DNA of 64,000 bases, taken from NCBI GenBank assembly GCA_964540535.1, contig CAZIMO010000003.1, forward strand, positions 124,001 to 188,000, read 5' to 3'. Every line of letters begins with the position of its first letter. The stretch's first letter is position 1. The notes beneath the pieces were generated by a model. It worked only from the letters and a program-made list of their open reading frames with translations, ran no database searches and had not been told where the DNA came from. Below, in pieces: positions 49,379 through 58,263 of this stretch. The position numbers were made by a program, and so were the translations under genes. Source of the stretch: Fimenecus sp964540535. GTDB taxonomy: Bacteria > Bacillota > Clostridia > Oscillospirales > Acutalibacteraceae.

Positions 49379-52048
49379 TTAAAGGCTGAACTCAAGCGTT
49401 TTACTTTCGCCTTTCTTGAATGTAAGCACTTCGGCATCATCTGACAGTCCGCAAGTAACTTTAATTGTCTGATCAATATCGGATTTAATTGTAACAGACG
49501 CTGTTCCTGATTCGATATCCCAACTGAGCTTGGTTATCTCAGCTTGAGTTCTTGCGCGAAGTCCTGTTATTGTTCCGCTTTCAAATCCGCTTGTCGGAAG
49601 CGCAGGCAGAATTTCAATTTCTCCAGAATTTGAATAAAGAAGACTTTCGTTTACGATTCCGAGATAACCTATTGCATAATCTGTGCAGTAGGCGCTTCTT
49701 GCGTTCATATGATGATTTGTCAAAAGCGAATTATAATAAATTTTGCTTGACATCAGTTCAGTTAAAGCAGCTGTTAACTCATTTCTGTCCTTTAATCTTG
49801 CGGTAATAAGCGAACGGTGAACAAGAGCATGGCTTGCCTCGTTTTCGCTTTCTCTGTTTTCGATTGCTTTAATGCAGGCATTTTTCAGCTCTTCATCGTT
49901 TTGAGTTTCAGTAAGAGGCCATACGCAATAAAGGTGGCTTAAATGGCGGTGTTCGTTATTTTCTTCAAACTGATTGCACGCCCATTCTTTTAATGCTCCT
50001 GTTTCATCATAAAGATACGGCGGAAGCTTATCTATCATATTTTGCCATTTTGATGTATCAATCTGCAAAGATAAGTCATTTACAACATCAATGAGCATTT
50101 CAAGATTATTTCTGCAAGCCGATATATCAATCGCGCAGTTTGCATCAGAGGGGCTTGGATAGTTTGCAGGGTTATTTTCGGGCGAATAGCTTGGCAGAAT
50201 GCAGTAATATTCGTTATCTGCAAGCTCGGTTTTTCCCTTTTCATAGTGAATATCGCCCTTTGAATCTGTATAGTATTCTGCAGACATCAGCTGTTCCCAA
50301 TAATTTGCCGATTTAATAAGAATGGGCAAGAGAATTTCTTTTTCTAAATCAAGATAGCCTTTTTCTTTAATTCTATTAATGTCCGCGTCAGTCAAATCTT
50401 CAGCGGTGACAGAAAGAACGGATTTCAAAGAATTCAAGTCGAACTCATCGCTCAAAGGAATTTGAATATTTCCGTAATATTGCAGTGTTTCATATAACGG
50501 CTGAATCATCCAGCTTGCTCCTGCATTCCAATATCTGAACGGATACGGATAACAGGTTTCGGTAATAACCGCACAGTCTCCGTCAGTGTTGACAGGAGCC
50601 TGTATTGCGTCTGTATAGCCGTGAGTTGCATAAGCATTTTCTTCCCAATCGGGGAGCTGACGCAAAAGCATATACGCATAGCCAATCGGAGCAGATGAAA
50701 TATTTCCCGAATTCATAGATGAGGTCTGCAAATTTACATTTGCATCCATTGTATACTTGCTTCCCCAACCGGGATTAAATTCGCCTGTCCACATACCCGC
50801 TAATCTGCTTGTTGAATATCCTGCGCAGCAAAGATATGCATATCTGCCTGAATAATAGGCTCTTTGAGCAAGGGCGCTGTTAATTTTCTTTTTACCCTTT
50901 TGAGCTTTAATCAAACCTTCGTTTGAAAGAGTGCTTGTTCCGTTATTTAATGTGAGCGTTACCGCATCAAACTGCGGCTGATATATCTCAAGATGTGCTT
51001 TTAATACAGAATCATAATCAAATTTACCGTCAACTGTATATTTTTCTGCAACAGCCTTTGCTGTCTGTGTTAATTCATCAGTCAAATCAAATTCTTTCTG
51101 TTCAGCAAAACCGTCATAACTGCCCATTTCATATGTTCTGTCTGAAACCGTTATGAGATAAACTGCATCCGCATCACTGATTTTTATCTGCGGATTATCG
51201 GCGCAGGCATACTGTTTGTCGCTGACTTCAGCACCGTCAACCTTTTCTTTAGATCCGTTTTCGCAGATAACATATGTTAAGGTTGAATAACCGCCGTTTT
51301 TAAGCTCACTGTTATCGTAATCGGGATAATGCGCAAGGAATGAAATTGTGTCACAGTTTTCATCAACAAGCTTTTTATATTTTACATCCTTTTCAGTTCC
51401 GTCTCCGAAATTTGCAAAAGTGGAAATGTCATCATAAGACAGTACAAGATTGACCTTGCTGTTTTCTGATGATTTTTCAATTTTTGTCACAGTTATATTA
51501 TCCGCTTTTGAGGTAAAGGTTTTTCTTTCCCAAGTACCGTTTTTATCTGTATATTTAACGCCGACCTCGGCAGTTTCATATTCAGTATAGCGTATATAAT
51601 CCTTTGCTTTTTGCTTATCTTGAGTAATTCGGAGTGCGCCGCCGGGATGAAAGCCGTAAACATCATCGTAGCTTGCATTGTCAACAATATCCTCACCCTT
51701 AACTATATTCTGCTTCACTGTTTCAAGCTCATCCGATGTAACAGGGCAGGTGCGTGGCTTCTCATTCGGCATTATAAAATGTATATTTTGATAAATAAGC
51801 GAATCGCTGTAAGGCGAACCGCTTGTAACGACGCCCTGCAAGCCGTTGCCGGACACCATACCTTGACGCCAGGTTTTTGTTTTATTTCGGCTGGTTTCGG
51901 ATAATTCATCATATGAAGTGCAGTATGATATTTTGTTTTCGTTATCAAAAATTCCGTCAATATCCGCACTTGTTTTACCGCAAGCGGCAAACGAAACAGC
52001 CATACAGCCGGATAATGCAAGACACATACATTTTTTTAATTTGTTCAT
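49379..52048 (-). CDS. Lipoprotein glycoside hydrolase, GH95-like (alpha-L-fucosidase/galactosidase)
   Basis: An 889-residue cell-surface enzyme. The signal peptide ends in a lipobox, SFAAC, with Cys near residue 23. GH95-like features: KTWRQGMVSGNGLQGVV in the N-terminal beta domain, the barrel segment GMWTGEFNPGWGSKYTMDANVN, NAGASWMIQPLYE, EENNEHRHLSHLYCVWPL, and a C-terminal beta domain with LRARTQAEI. GH95 enzymes use a helical barrel to release alpha-1,2-fucose or related sugars. In characterised members the segment after the WG..Y part reads NxN; here it is D-A-N. It is downstream of a GH29 gene by 30 bp, so the pair forms a fucoside-degrading unit. The family call is by recalled motifs. 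Confidence 0.8.
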   Translation of the reverse strand: MNKLKKCMCLALSGCMAVSFAACGKTSADIDGIFDNENKISYCTSYDELSETSRNKTKTWRQGMVSGNGLQGVVTSGSPYSDSLIYQNIHFIMPNEKPRTCPVTSDELETVKQNIVKGEDIVDNASYDDVYGFHPGGALRITQDKQKAKDYIRYTEYETAEVGVKYTDKNGTWERKTFTSKADNITVTKIEKSSENSKVNLVLSYDDISTFANFGDGTEKDVKYKKLVDENCDTISFLAHYPDYDNSELKNGGYSTLTYVICENGSKEKVDGAEVSDKQYACADNPQIKISDADAVYLITVSDRTYEMGSYDGFAEQKEFDLTDELTQTAKAVAEKYTVDGKFDYDSVLKAHLEIYQPQFDAVTLTLNNGTSTLSNEGLIKAQKGKKKINSALAQRAYYSGRYAYLCCAGYSTSRLAGMWTGEFNPGWGSKYTMDANVNLQTSSMNSGNISSAPIGYAYMLLRQLPDWEENAYATHGYTDAIQAPVNTDGDCAVITETCYPYPFRYWNAGASWMIQPLYETLQYYGNIQIPLSDEFDLNSLKSVLSVTAEDLTDADINRIKEKGYLDLEKEILLPILIKSANYWEQLMSAEYYTDSKGDIHYEKGKTELADNEYYCILPSYSPENNPANYPSPSDANCAIDISACRNNLEMLIDVVNDLSLQIDTSKWQNMIDKLPPYLYDETGALKEWACNQFEENNEHRHLSHLYCVWPLTETQNDEELKNACIKAIENRESENEASHALVHRSLITARLKDRNELTAALTELMSSKIYYNSLLTNHHMNARSAYCTDYAIGYLGIVNESLLYSNSGEIEILPALPTSGFESGTITGLRARTQAEITKLSWDIESGTASVTIKSDIDQTIKVTCGLSDDAEVLTFKKGESKTLEFSL

Positions 52049-52078
52049 AGTTTTAAATTCCTCACAATCTTTATATTA

Positions 52079-53458
52079 TTATTCATAAAACCCGACCGTT
52101 TTTAACATAGGGTTACTTCTGCTTTGGCGTATTACAAGGCAGGCTCCGATGCACTTTTTATCAATGGGTATAATCTTTTTCGAGCCTATAACAGTGCCTT
52201 CATAAGCTTTCTCGTATTTGCCGTTAGGCTTTTTAATATACAAATCAAACGCTTCAACTCTTTGGCTATGTCTTATATCCTCTTCGATAACGGCATATTT
52301 CAGCTTTTTTGTACCGTCGAAATTATATTCAAGATACCCGTCAGCCTTTGTAAGCTCGCCGTGATTGTCAACAATAATAGGATTTTCGGTTACGGATTTA
52401 ATCATTTCGCCGAGTTTTTTCAGATTACCAGCGTCTTTGCGGTGAATTACACCTTTATCCGTCGGCGGAACATTCAGCAAAAGAGTACAGTTGTTGCCCA
52501 CCGAATTGAGATAAATACTGAACAGCTTTTTAGCGGATTTTACGGTTATGTTTTCATTGCCTGAATAAAACCAGCCTTTTCTGATTGACACATCAACCTC
52601 AGCAGGATACCAGCAAAGCTTTTCATTTTCTTTAAGAATTTTTCTTGAACCTAAATCCTCATCTTTTGAGGTGTATTTTTTCAGTTCATCAGCCATATTT
52701 TCATCAGTTTGGCTTTTTTTCGCTGTTCTTTCAGCTTCACTTAAAACAGCAGGAACAACCGAATATTCAGATTTTCTGGTTTTTCCGCCCTCATTGCCGA
52801 CCCAACGGATATCCGGACCGCAGATTGCAATATTTGCGTTGGGCTGTAATTTTCGCACAAGGTCAAAATATCTGTTCCAATCGTATTCAAAATACACGGC
52901 GTTTGCGCCCTTTGCGCCGTCAAACCAAACCTCAAAGATTTCGCCGTAATTTGTCAAAAGCTCGGTAAGCTGACTGCAAAAATAATCGTTGTAGGCTTCT
53001 GTGCCGTAACGCTTATCGTGCATATCCCACGGTGAAAGATAAACGCCGAAATCCATTCCCTGCGCTTTGCATTCGTCAGATACCATTTTCACAATGTCGC
53101 CTTGAAAGTCAGCATTTTTAACCGAAAAATCAGTGTATTCGCTCTCCCAAAGGCAAAAGCCGTCGTGGTGCTTACAGGTTAAAATAACGCCTGTTGCACC
53201 GCTTTTTTTTATTGCGGAAATCCACTGTTCAGCGTCAATGCGCTTAATTGTAAAATCCTTTACAGTTTCCTTGCCCGTACCCCATTCTCTTGCGGTTGCA
53301 GTGTTCATACCGAAATGCATAAAACAGTAAAACGGCTTATCAGCGTTTTTTATTTGGCTTTCGGTAGGCACAACGGATATGTAACGTTCAACCTCTTTAT
53401 CAAGCAGAGGGTATCCGTTATTATCTGAAGTCCAATTCCGTTCAAAATCAGCAATCAT
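52079..53458 (-). CDS. GH29 alpha-L-fucosidase
   Basis: A 459-residue cytosolic alpha-L-fucosidase. Seen: CFMHFGMNTATAREWGTG near residue 45, VILTCKHHDGFCLWES near 95 (the HHDGF substrate-binding motif), FGVYLSPWD, and the nucleophile Asp in EIFEVWFDGAKG near 180. A C-terminal beta-sandwich begins near 360. No signal peptide, unlike the lipoprotein GH95 downstream, so fucosylated oligosaccharides may be trimmed outside and then inside. GAGGGATAA precedes the start. It lies in a tight minus-strand run: membrane protein, GNAT, GH29, GH95, with gaps of 13-30 bp. Confidence 0.92.
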   Translation of the reverse strand: MIADFERNWTSDNNGYPLLDKEVERYISVVPTESQIKNADKPFYCFMHFGMNTATAREWGTGKETVKDFTIKRIDAEQWISAIKKSGATGVILTCKHHDGFCLWESEYTDFSVKNADFQGDIVKMVSDECKAQGMDFGVYLSPWDMHDKRYGTEAYNDYFCSQLTELLTNYGEIFEVWFDGAKGANAVYFEYDWNRYFDLVRKLQPNANIAICGPDIRWVGNEGGKTRKSEYSVVPAVLSEAERTAKKSQTDENMADELKKYTSKDEDLGSRKILKENEKLCWYPAEVDVSIRKGWFYSGNENITVKSAKKLFSIYLNSVGNNCTLLLNVPPTDKGVIHRKDAGNLKKLGEMIKSVTENPIIVDNHGELTKADGYLEYNFDGTKKLKYAVIEEDIRHSQRVEAFDLYIKKPNGKYEKAYEGTVIGSKKIIPIDKKCIGACLVIRQSRSNPMLKTVGFYE

Positions 53459-53471
53459 ATTTATCCCTCAC

Positions 53472-53990
53472 TCAAAGAAATTTATAATACAATTTGCGGT
53501 CATAGCCATATTTAGTGAGTGTTCGGTTATAAGCAAATCCCAAACGTTCAATATTTTTTATACTGTAAGGATTGTGCGGCGAAACTGTTGCGCAAATAAG
53601 CTTTACTCCCGAAGCTGAAGCAATTTCAATAAGCTTTGAGGCTAATTTATACTGCAAAGAATTTCCTCTGAACTCTTTACGGACTATGCAAAGCTTATAA
53701 TTTGCGTTTCTTATTCCGTCTGTTTTAACAGCTTTTAGACATTTGGCAAGATTTTCGCCGTCGTCTTTCGGGTAATACAATACAGAAAAGCCTGCAATTT
53801 TACCGTTATGCCTCGCACAGACGGTAACATTCGGAGAAGCAAGACATTCTGCCAGCATTTCTTTAGTGTTAGCGCGCAGAATTTCGGAATTTTCAAGAGT
53901 TTCAAGAGTTTCCTTTTGAATTTGCAGGATTTCTTCTAAATCTTCAATACTGCACTTTTCAAATACAAATTCACTGTCACTGATTTTCAT
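53472..53990 (-). CDS. GNAT-family N-acetyltransferase
   Basis: A 172-residue acetyl-CoA-dependent acetyltransferase fold. Seen: the central strand KIAGFSVLYYP near residue 65, the acetyl-CoA loop region LCIVRKEFRGNSLQYKLASKLIEIA near 100-125 (in place of the usual Q/RxxGxG/A), and ATVSPHNPYSIKNIERLGF near 140, the classic ending of GNAT proteins. The loop is degenerate (RGNSLQ), so activity needs testing. GGCGGTGA precedes the ATG. It sits 15 bp after a membrane protein gene and 13 bp before GH29 in one operon. Substrate unknown. Confidence 0.85.
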   Translation of the reverse strand: MKISDSEFVFEKCSIEDLEEILQIQKETLETLENSEILRANTKEMLAECLASPNVTVCARHNGKIAGFSVLYYPKDDGENLAKCLKAVKTDGIRNANYKLCIVRKEFRGNSLQYKLASKLIEIASASGVKLICATVSPHNPYSIKNIERLGFAYNRTLTKYGYDRKLYYKFL

Positions 53991-54005
53991 ATTTTTTCAC
54001 CGCCG

Positions 54006-54662
54006 TCATTTAATCAATTCATTATAACGCTTTTCGCCGACCATATCTTTAAGCATTCGCTGACTGTAAATTCCATCAAGGCTCCTTCCCTTTTTCTTGC
54101 GGAAATTCATCCACTCATTTTCAAGCTTATAAATATTTTTGAAGTTTTCAGGCTGTAAGCAGAGCTTTTTTTCTTGAACCAATTGGCTGTGAATTGCCAA
54201 AAAGAAACGGTATGCAAATAAATCGTCTATTATTTCAAATGAAACTGCACCCTGTTTTATGAGCAGATACATTGTTTCAAAAAATGTAAGATAATTTGAA
54301 ATATCACCCTTTTCGACCTGCAAGGTGCAATGCCCCTCTTCTGTGCAGTCCGCGCAGTTGCAAACACCGTCAATGCAGTTTTGCAAATAATTATAAAGAT
54401 TTGTGTAACTGCTGTTTTCAACGAATGAGCAGTTAAGCTCCGTAATAAAATCCGCTCTTGCAATTTCTTTTGAGTCGCTCAGCTGTTTGACCGCAACAAC
54501 AAGCGACACAATAAGCCCGACAGTCTGCAAAATTGAGAAAACCAAAGAATAATCCTTTGAATGCACTAATATGATTGATGTTGACGCAACAGATGCAATC
54601 ACCAAAACAATTATCAATATGTTATAAAGATTTTTGCCCCTGCCGTTTTTGCTGAGCTTCAT
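54006..54662 (-). CDS. Unrecognised membrane protein with Cys-rich segment
   Basis: A 218-residue protein with two N-terminal transmembrane helices (YNILIIVLVIASVASTSIILV and LVFSILQTVGLIVSLVVAV) followed by a cytosolic helical domain. Residues 110-125 contain VCNCADCTEEGHC, five Cys/His-type ligands that could bind a metal, an unusual feature in such a protein. The rest is helical with many Phe, Tyr and Lys, loosely like DUF4760-type proteins, but I do not claim a family. Ribosome site weak (GGTTGTGA). It heads the operon that continues with GNAT, GH29 and GH95; no functional link is evident. Confidence 0.7.
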   Translation of the reverse strand: MKLSKNGRGKNLYNILIIVLVIASVASTSIILVHSKDYSLVFSILQTVGLIVSLVVAVKQLSDSKEIARADFITELNCSFVENSSYTNLYNYLQNCIDGVCNCADCTEEGHCTLQVEKGDISNYLTFFETMYLLIKQGAVSFEIIDDLFAYRFFLAIHSQLVQEKKLCLQPENFKNIYKLENEWMNFRKKKGRSLDGIYSQRMLKDMVGEKRYNELIK

Positions 54663-54766
54663 AAAATCACAACCGTTAAATCTAATTTTCTAATAATTAT
54701 ACCATAGGTACAAGGCGAAGACAAGTATATTGTAATATATGGAACGGCAAAGCAAATTTATTTGTA

Positions 54767-54795
54767 TTGTATTTTATCTGAAAGTATGATAAAAT
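54767..54795 (+). promoter_or_regulatory. Promoter of rpe
   Basis: A -35 TTGTAT (54767-54772) and -10 TAAAAT (54790-54795) with a 17-nt spacer, 36 nt before the rpe start. Confidence 0.6.
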
Positions 54796-54831
54796 AATTC
54801 AATAATATTTTTATTTTCGGAGATTTGGCTT

Positions 54832-55500
54832 ATGATGAAAATTTCACCCTCAATTCTTTCATGCGATTACGGCAAAATTGCAGAGGAATTAAAAAATATG
54901 GAAGCCTGCGGAGTTGACTATATGCACATTGATGTTATGGACGGTCATTTTGTCCCCAACATCACTCTCGGCGCGCCTGTTGTAAAGTGCATCAAAAAAG
55001 CTACGGCTGTCCCATTTGATGTTCACCTTATGATAAGCGAGCCGTTAAAGTATATTGATGATTTTGCGGCGGCAGGCGCAGATATTATAACATTCCACAC
55101 AGAATGTGACTCGCCGATTGACGAAACAATTGACAGAATTCTTTCTCACGGAATAAGAGCGTCGCTCACCGTTAAGCCTAACACTCCCGTTGAAGAAATT
55201 CTTCCTTATTTGGACAAGCTTTCAATGGTGCTTGTTATGACCGTTGAGCCGGGCTTCGGCGGACAAAGCTTTATGGAAGATATGATGCCCAAGGTTTCAC
55301 TTCTCCGCAAAGAAATAAACCGCCGCGGACTCGACTGCGAAATCGAGGTAGACGGCGGAATAAACGAAAAAACAATTGCCATTGCCGCAAAGGCAGGCGC
55401 AGATGTTTTTGTTTCGGGCAATGCTATATTCTCAAGCCCCGACCGTAAGGCGGCAGTTGAGAAATTTAAAGCAATTGCAGAAGAAAATTACTGCAAATAA
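54832..55500 (+). CDS. rpe: Ribulose-phosphate 3-epimerase
   Basis: Interconverts ribulose-5-phosphate and xylulose-5-phosphate in the pentose phosphate pathway. The 222-residue TIM barrel has all landmarks: ISPSILSCDYGKIAEEL, the metal-binding HIDVMDGHFVPNITLG, VHLMISEP, LVMTVEPGFGGQSF near 140, and the phosphate-binding VDGGINEKT and VSGNAIF at the end. The start has CGGAG upstream; an adjacent second ATG is also possible. It is a single gene, convergent with mecA two bases beyond its stop, with no terminator hairpin visible between them. Confidence 0.96.
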   Translation: MMKISPSILSCDYGKIAEELKNMEACGVDYMHIDVMDGHFVPNITLGAPVVKCIKKATAVPFDVHLMISEPLKYIDDFAAAGADIITFHTECDSPIDETIDRILSHGIRASLTVKPNTPVEEILPYLDKLSMVLVMTVEPGFGGQSFMEDMMPKVSLLRKEINRRGLDCEIEVDGGINEKTIAIAAKAGADVFVSGNAIFSSPDRKAAVEKFKAIAEENYCK

Positions 55501-55502
55501 AA

Positions 55503-56018
55503 TCAGTTTAAATAAATATTGCCTATGAGCTTTCCGTATTCAGAAAGCTTATATGTATCAACAGACGAGCGTTTACCGAATTCGCCCATTATTCTTACGG
55601 CTTTCGGCAAATCGCGGGGAATAGACAAAAAATATCTATTATTCATTTTGTAGGCTCTGCATTTGCCCGATTTTTCGTTTGTTTTTCTTATAACAGAAAC
55701 AAAGTCAAGCAGATTATCAAGCTTTTCGGTTTCAAAAACATAAAAAGCCTCTTTTTTTACTCTATATCTCGTCTTTTTCTCGGTAAATGTGAGAATGAAA
55801 AAGCAACCTCCGTTCGTCACAGGCAGGGCCTCAACAATTACGCTTTCGCCTTTTTCAAATCTTTCTGCCGCATCGGTACGGCTTAAAATACTTTTAATTG
55901 CCGTTCGGGCTGTTTGTTCATCGTTTTCTATATTTTCATATGTAATACGGTATTTCTTCATTTCTTCTTGCGACAATTCTATTAGCATCATATTATCGTT
56001 AAGTGCTTCATAAATCAT
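55503..56018 (-). CDS. mecA: MecA-like ClpC adaptor protein
   Basis: A 171-residue adaptor of the MecA/YpbH type, which in Bacillus delivers substrates to the ClpCP protease. Seen: an N-terminal domain with ELSQEEMKKYRITYENIEND, an acidic-basic middle, and a C-terminal ClpC-binding-type domain with FVSVIRKTNEKSGKCRAYKMNNRYFLSI and FGKRSSVDTYKLSEYGKLI. The protein is somewhat shorter than Bacillus MecA (about 218), mainly in the linker. GGAGGTAA precedes the ATG and a promoter lies at 56056-56084. It is divergent from the Rnf-like operon. No clpC is in the window. Confidence 0.85.
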   Translation of the reverse strand: MIYEALNDNMMLIELSQEEMKKYRITYENIENDEQTARTAIKSILSRTDAAERFEKGESVIVEALPVTNGGCFFILTFTEKKTRYRVKKEAFYVFETEKLDNLLDFVSVIRKTNEKSGKCRAYKMNNRYFLSIPRDLPKAVRIMGEFGKRSSVDTYKLSEYGKLIGNIYLN

Positions 56019-56055
56019 TTTGATTACCTCCGCTGATAAAATTTATGTCTATTTC

Positions 56056-56084
56056 ATCATATTACACGGACGGGCAATGTGCAA
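56056..56084 (-). promoter_or_regulatory. Promoter of mecA
   Basis: A -35 TTGCAC (56079-56084) and -10 TATGAT (56056-56061) with a 17-nt spacer, 38 nt before the mecA start. Confidence 0.6.
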
Positions 56085-56117
56085 TAAATAAATCTTGGAA
56101 AAAGTGGGGAATTTTAA

Positions 56118-57266
56118 TTGGCTAATTCAGCGTCACAACAAAATAAAACTGAATTTACAAATATCCGCCGCATTATGACAGATTACTCAATAATGCTTTC
56201 AGCACCCATACTTGTCGGTATTTTCAACTACGGAGCAATGGCTGTTGTTTCTGTGCTGTTAGGTGTGCTGACTTGCGCCGTATGCGGTAAAATTGCAGAA
56301 AAAATTCTCAAGGTTAAATTTCCTTTGAGGGACTTTTCACCTTTCTTTTTGGGCGCCTGCACAGCTCTTATGATGCCTGCTTCTGCACCGTGGTGGCTTA
56401 TTGTGTGCGCCTCTGCGTTTGCAATGGCGGTTTGTGTTGTGCCTTTCGGCACTGCTAATGACGCGCCGTTTGTTCCCCCTGCGGCGGCATTTTGCTTTGC
56501 GGCTCTTTGTTGGAGCGACACCGTGTTCGCCTATTCAGAAACAGGCAGTTCTGTTACACAGCTTTTAAGCCAAGGCAATTCGATAGGCCAAAATGTTGCG
56601 GCTGTGCTTGAAGTGCTTGTGGGCAATGTTCCGTCAGCTATGGGAACAGGCTCTGTGCTTGCGCTTTTGGGCGCGTTGATTTATCTTATAATTCGCCGAC
56701 CCAAAGACAGTATTTCATCACTTACATTTATTCTTGCCGTGGCTTTAATGGCTCTGGCTTTTCCGAGAGTCGGCACAGGCAGATTACTTTCGGTGATTAT
56801 GGAGCTTTGCGGCGGAATGATGCTTTTCTCGGCAGTATTCTTTATGTCTTATCCGTCAATCCTGCCTGAAAAACCTTTGCCCCGCGCAGTTTGGGGTGCG
56901 GTCAGCGGAGTTATTTGTATGCTTATCCGCTATGCAGGAGCTTATGAAGAAACCGCAGTTTTCGGTATTCTTATTGCCTGTGCAATTTCGGGCTTCTTTG
57001 ATAAACTGCCTTTATCCAAAAAAGATAAAAAGCTTCTTGTGAACAACGCCGAACCCGTTGAAGTGCCTGTACCCACATTCGTACCCGATGAGGTTCTCAA
57101 CGAGATCCCCGATATTTCAGAAGAAATCACAGAGCAAAACGAAGAACAGGAATACGCAGAGCCTTCGGTTCAGGAAAGCGAAACTCTTGAAGCGGTTATT
57201 TCAGAAGAAAACGATGTTACCGTTGATGAGTCTCCGTTCATTGCAGGAGGTGACGGCAATGAGTGA
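56118..57266 (+). CDS. RnfD/NqrB-like membrane protein with acidic tail
   Basis: A 382-residue membrane protein related to RnfD/NqrB, the flavin-bearing subunit of sodium/proton-pumping Rnf and Nqr complexes. About ten spans fill residues 20-305. Seen: ILKVKFPLRDFSPFFLGACTALMMPASAPWW, FVPPAAAFCFAALCW (FNPAA-like), SSVTQLL where Rnf has SxATPL around the flavin-bearing Thr, and GNVPSAMGTGSVLALLGALIYLI. The Thr is present but its surroundings differ. Residues 308-382 form a very acidic cytosolic tail absent from usual RnfD. It starts with TTG after GGGGA (8 nt). It heads a four-gene operon and overlaps the next gene by 8 bp. Confidence 0.8.
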   Translation: MANSASQQNKTEFTNIRRIMTDYSIMLSAPILVGIFNYGAMAVVSVLLGVLTCAVCGKIAEKILKVKFPLRDFSPFFLGACTALMMPASAPWWLIVCASAFAMAVCVVPFGTANDAPFVPPAAAFCFAALCWSDTVFAYSETGSSVTQLLSQGNSIGQNVAAVLEVLVGNVPSAMGTGSVLALLGALIYLIIRRPKDSISSLTFILAVALMALAFPRVGTGRLLSVIMELCGGMMLFSAVFFMSYPSILPEKPLPRAVWGAVSGVICMLIRYAGAYEETAVFGILIACAISGFFDKLPLSKKDKKLLVNNAEPVEVPVPTFVPDEVLNEIPDISEEITEQNEEQEYAEPSVQESETLEAVISEENDVTVDESPFIAGGDGNE

Positions 57267-58263
57267 TAAAAAAGCCGTATTCAAAACTATACGCAACAGC
57301 GCCGTCATTAAAAATCCCTTGCTTTTTGAGGCAATAGGGCTTTGTCCCCTTGTGGCAATTGCGACTTCTCTCAACTCCGCACTGTTTTTGGCTTTAGTAA
57401 CAGCCGTTGAAATGGTAGTCTGTGAAGTACTTACCGCCCTGCTTCTCAAGAATGTACGCAGATATTGGCGCGTTTTGCTTTATGTGATTTTCGGTGTAGC
57501 AATAATTTTCCCGATAACATATATCACAAACAGATTTTTACCGCAAATGTCAATGAACTTCGGCGTATATCTGCCGATTATGGCTGTCAACTCGCTTATA
57601 GCTCTCCATTGTGAGCGTGTTGCAGTTAAAAGAAGCGTAAAAGACAGCTTTATAGACGCGCTTTCTGCCTCAATAAGCTACGGCGTTGTAGCAATTCTTA
57701 CAGGTGTTATCCGTGAAATTCTTGCAAACGGAACAATTGCAGGCTTACAGCTTAATTTGCCCGTTAAATTTTCGGGACTTGCAATGCCCTTCGGCGCGCT
57801 TATTATTTTAGGCTTTATGGCGGCAGTTCTAAAAGCCGTTATCAGCAAAAAATATCCCGAAGCCAATCCCGACAAGGCATTTGACACCTCTGAAATCCGC
57901 CGTTCTCTCCGCGGCACGCTCCGTGAGCTTATGAACGATGAATTTAATCCTTATGGCGAAGAAGCTGAAACAGAGTCGGCCTTTGTCCGCATTAAGAACG
58001 AAAAATCCAAAAAAGAAAAACCAAAAAAAGACAGACCTAAAAAAGAAAAACCGGAAAAAGAAGCGCATAAAAAAGAGAAAAAGCCGAAAATTACGGCTGA
58101 TGAAGCTCCGCGACGCGCAACGCATACCGAAAATGACGGCGGACGTACCTATCTTGACGATTTCTCCGATATGCTTTCTGAACTTGAAGATTACAAGAGC
58201 CGAAACGACGATGCTGAAAATATTGACAGCTCTGAAAATAACGACGGGGGTGACGCAGAATGA
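57259..58263 (+). CDS. RnfE/NqrD-like membrane protein with basic tail
   Basis: A 334-residue membrane protein related to RnfE/NqrD. Spans occupy residues 15-215. It keeps NPLLFEAIGLCPLVAIATS with Cys29, GVYLPIMAVNSLIALH, REILANGTI and AMPFGALIILGFMAA. In Rnf/Nqr the second cluster ligand (Cys112 in NqrD) follows Asn; here it is Ser112. Residues 225-334 form a long tail with a Lys/Pro/Glu-rich stretch (KKEKPKKDRPKKEKPEKE) and an acidic end. Start: ATG 57259 has GGAGGTGA nearby; a longer in-frame frame inside the previous gene is rejected. It overlaps the next gene as ATGA. Confidence 0.82.
   Translation: MSDKKAVFKTIRNSAVIKNPLLFEAIGLCPLVAIATSLNSALFLALVTAVEMVVCEVLTALLLKNVRRYWRVLLYVIFGVAIIFPITYITNRFLPQMSMNFGVYLPIMAVNSLIALHCERVAVKRSVKDSFIDALSASISYGVVAILTGVIREILANGTIAGLQLNLPVKFSGLAMPFGALIILGFMAAVLKAVISKKYPEANPDKAFDTSEIRRSLRGTLRELMNDEFNPYGEEAETESAFVRIKNEKSKKEKPKKDRPKKEKPEKEAHKKEKKPKITADEAPRRATHTENDGGRTYLDDFSDMLSELEDYKSRNDDAENIDSSENNDGGDAE

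Noticed and set aside
57058..57258. Longer N-terminus for the RnfE-like protein
   Set aside because: The extension overlaps the RnfD-like acidic tail in another frame, while ATG 57259 has a strong ribosome site and gives Cys29 at the NqrD-like position.
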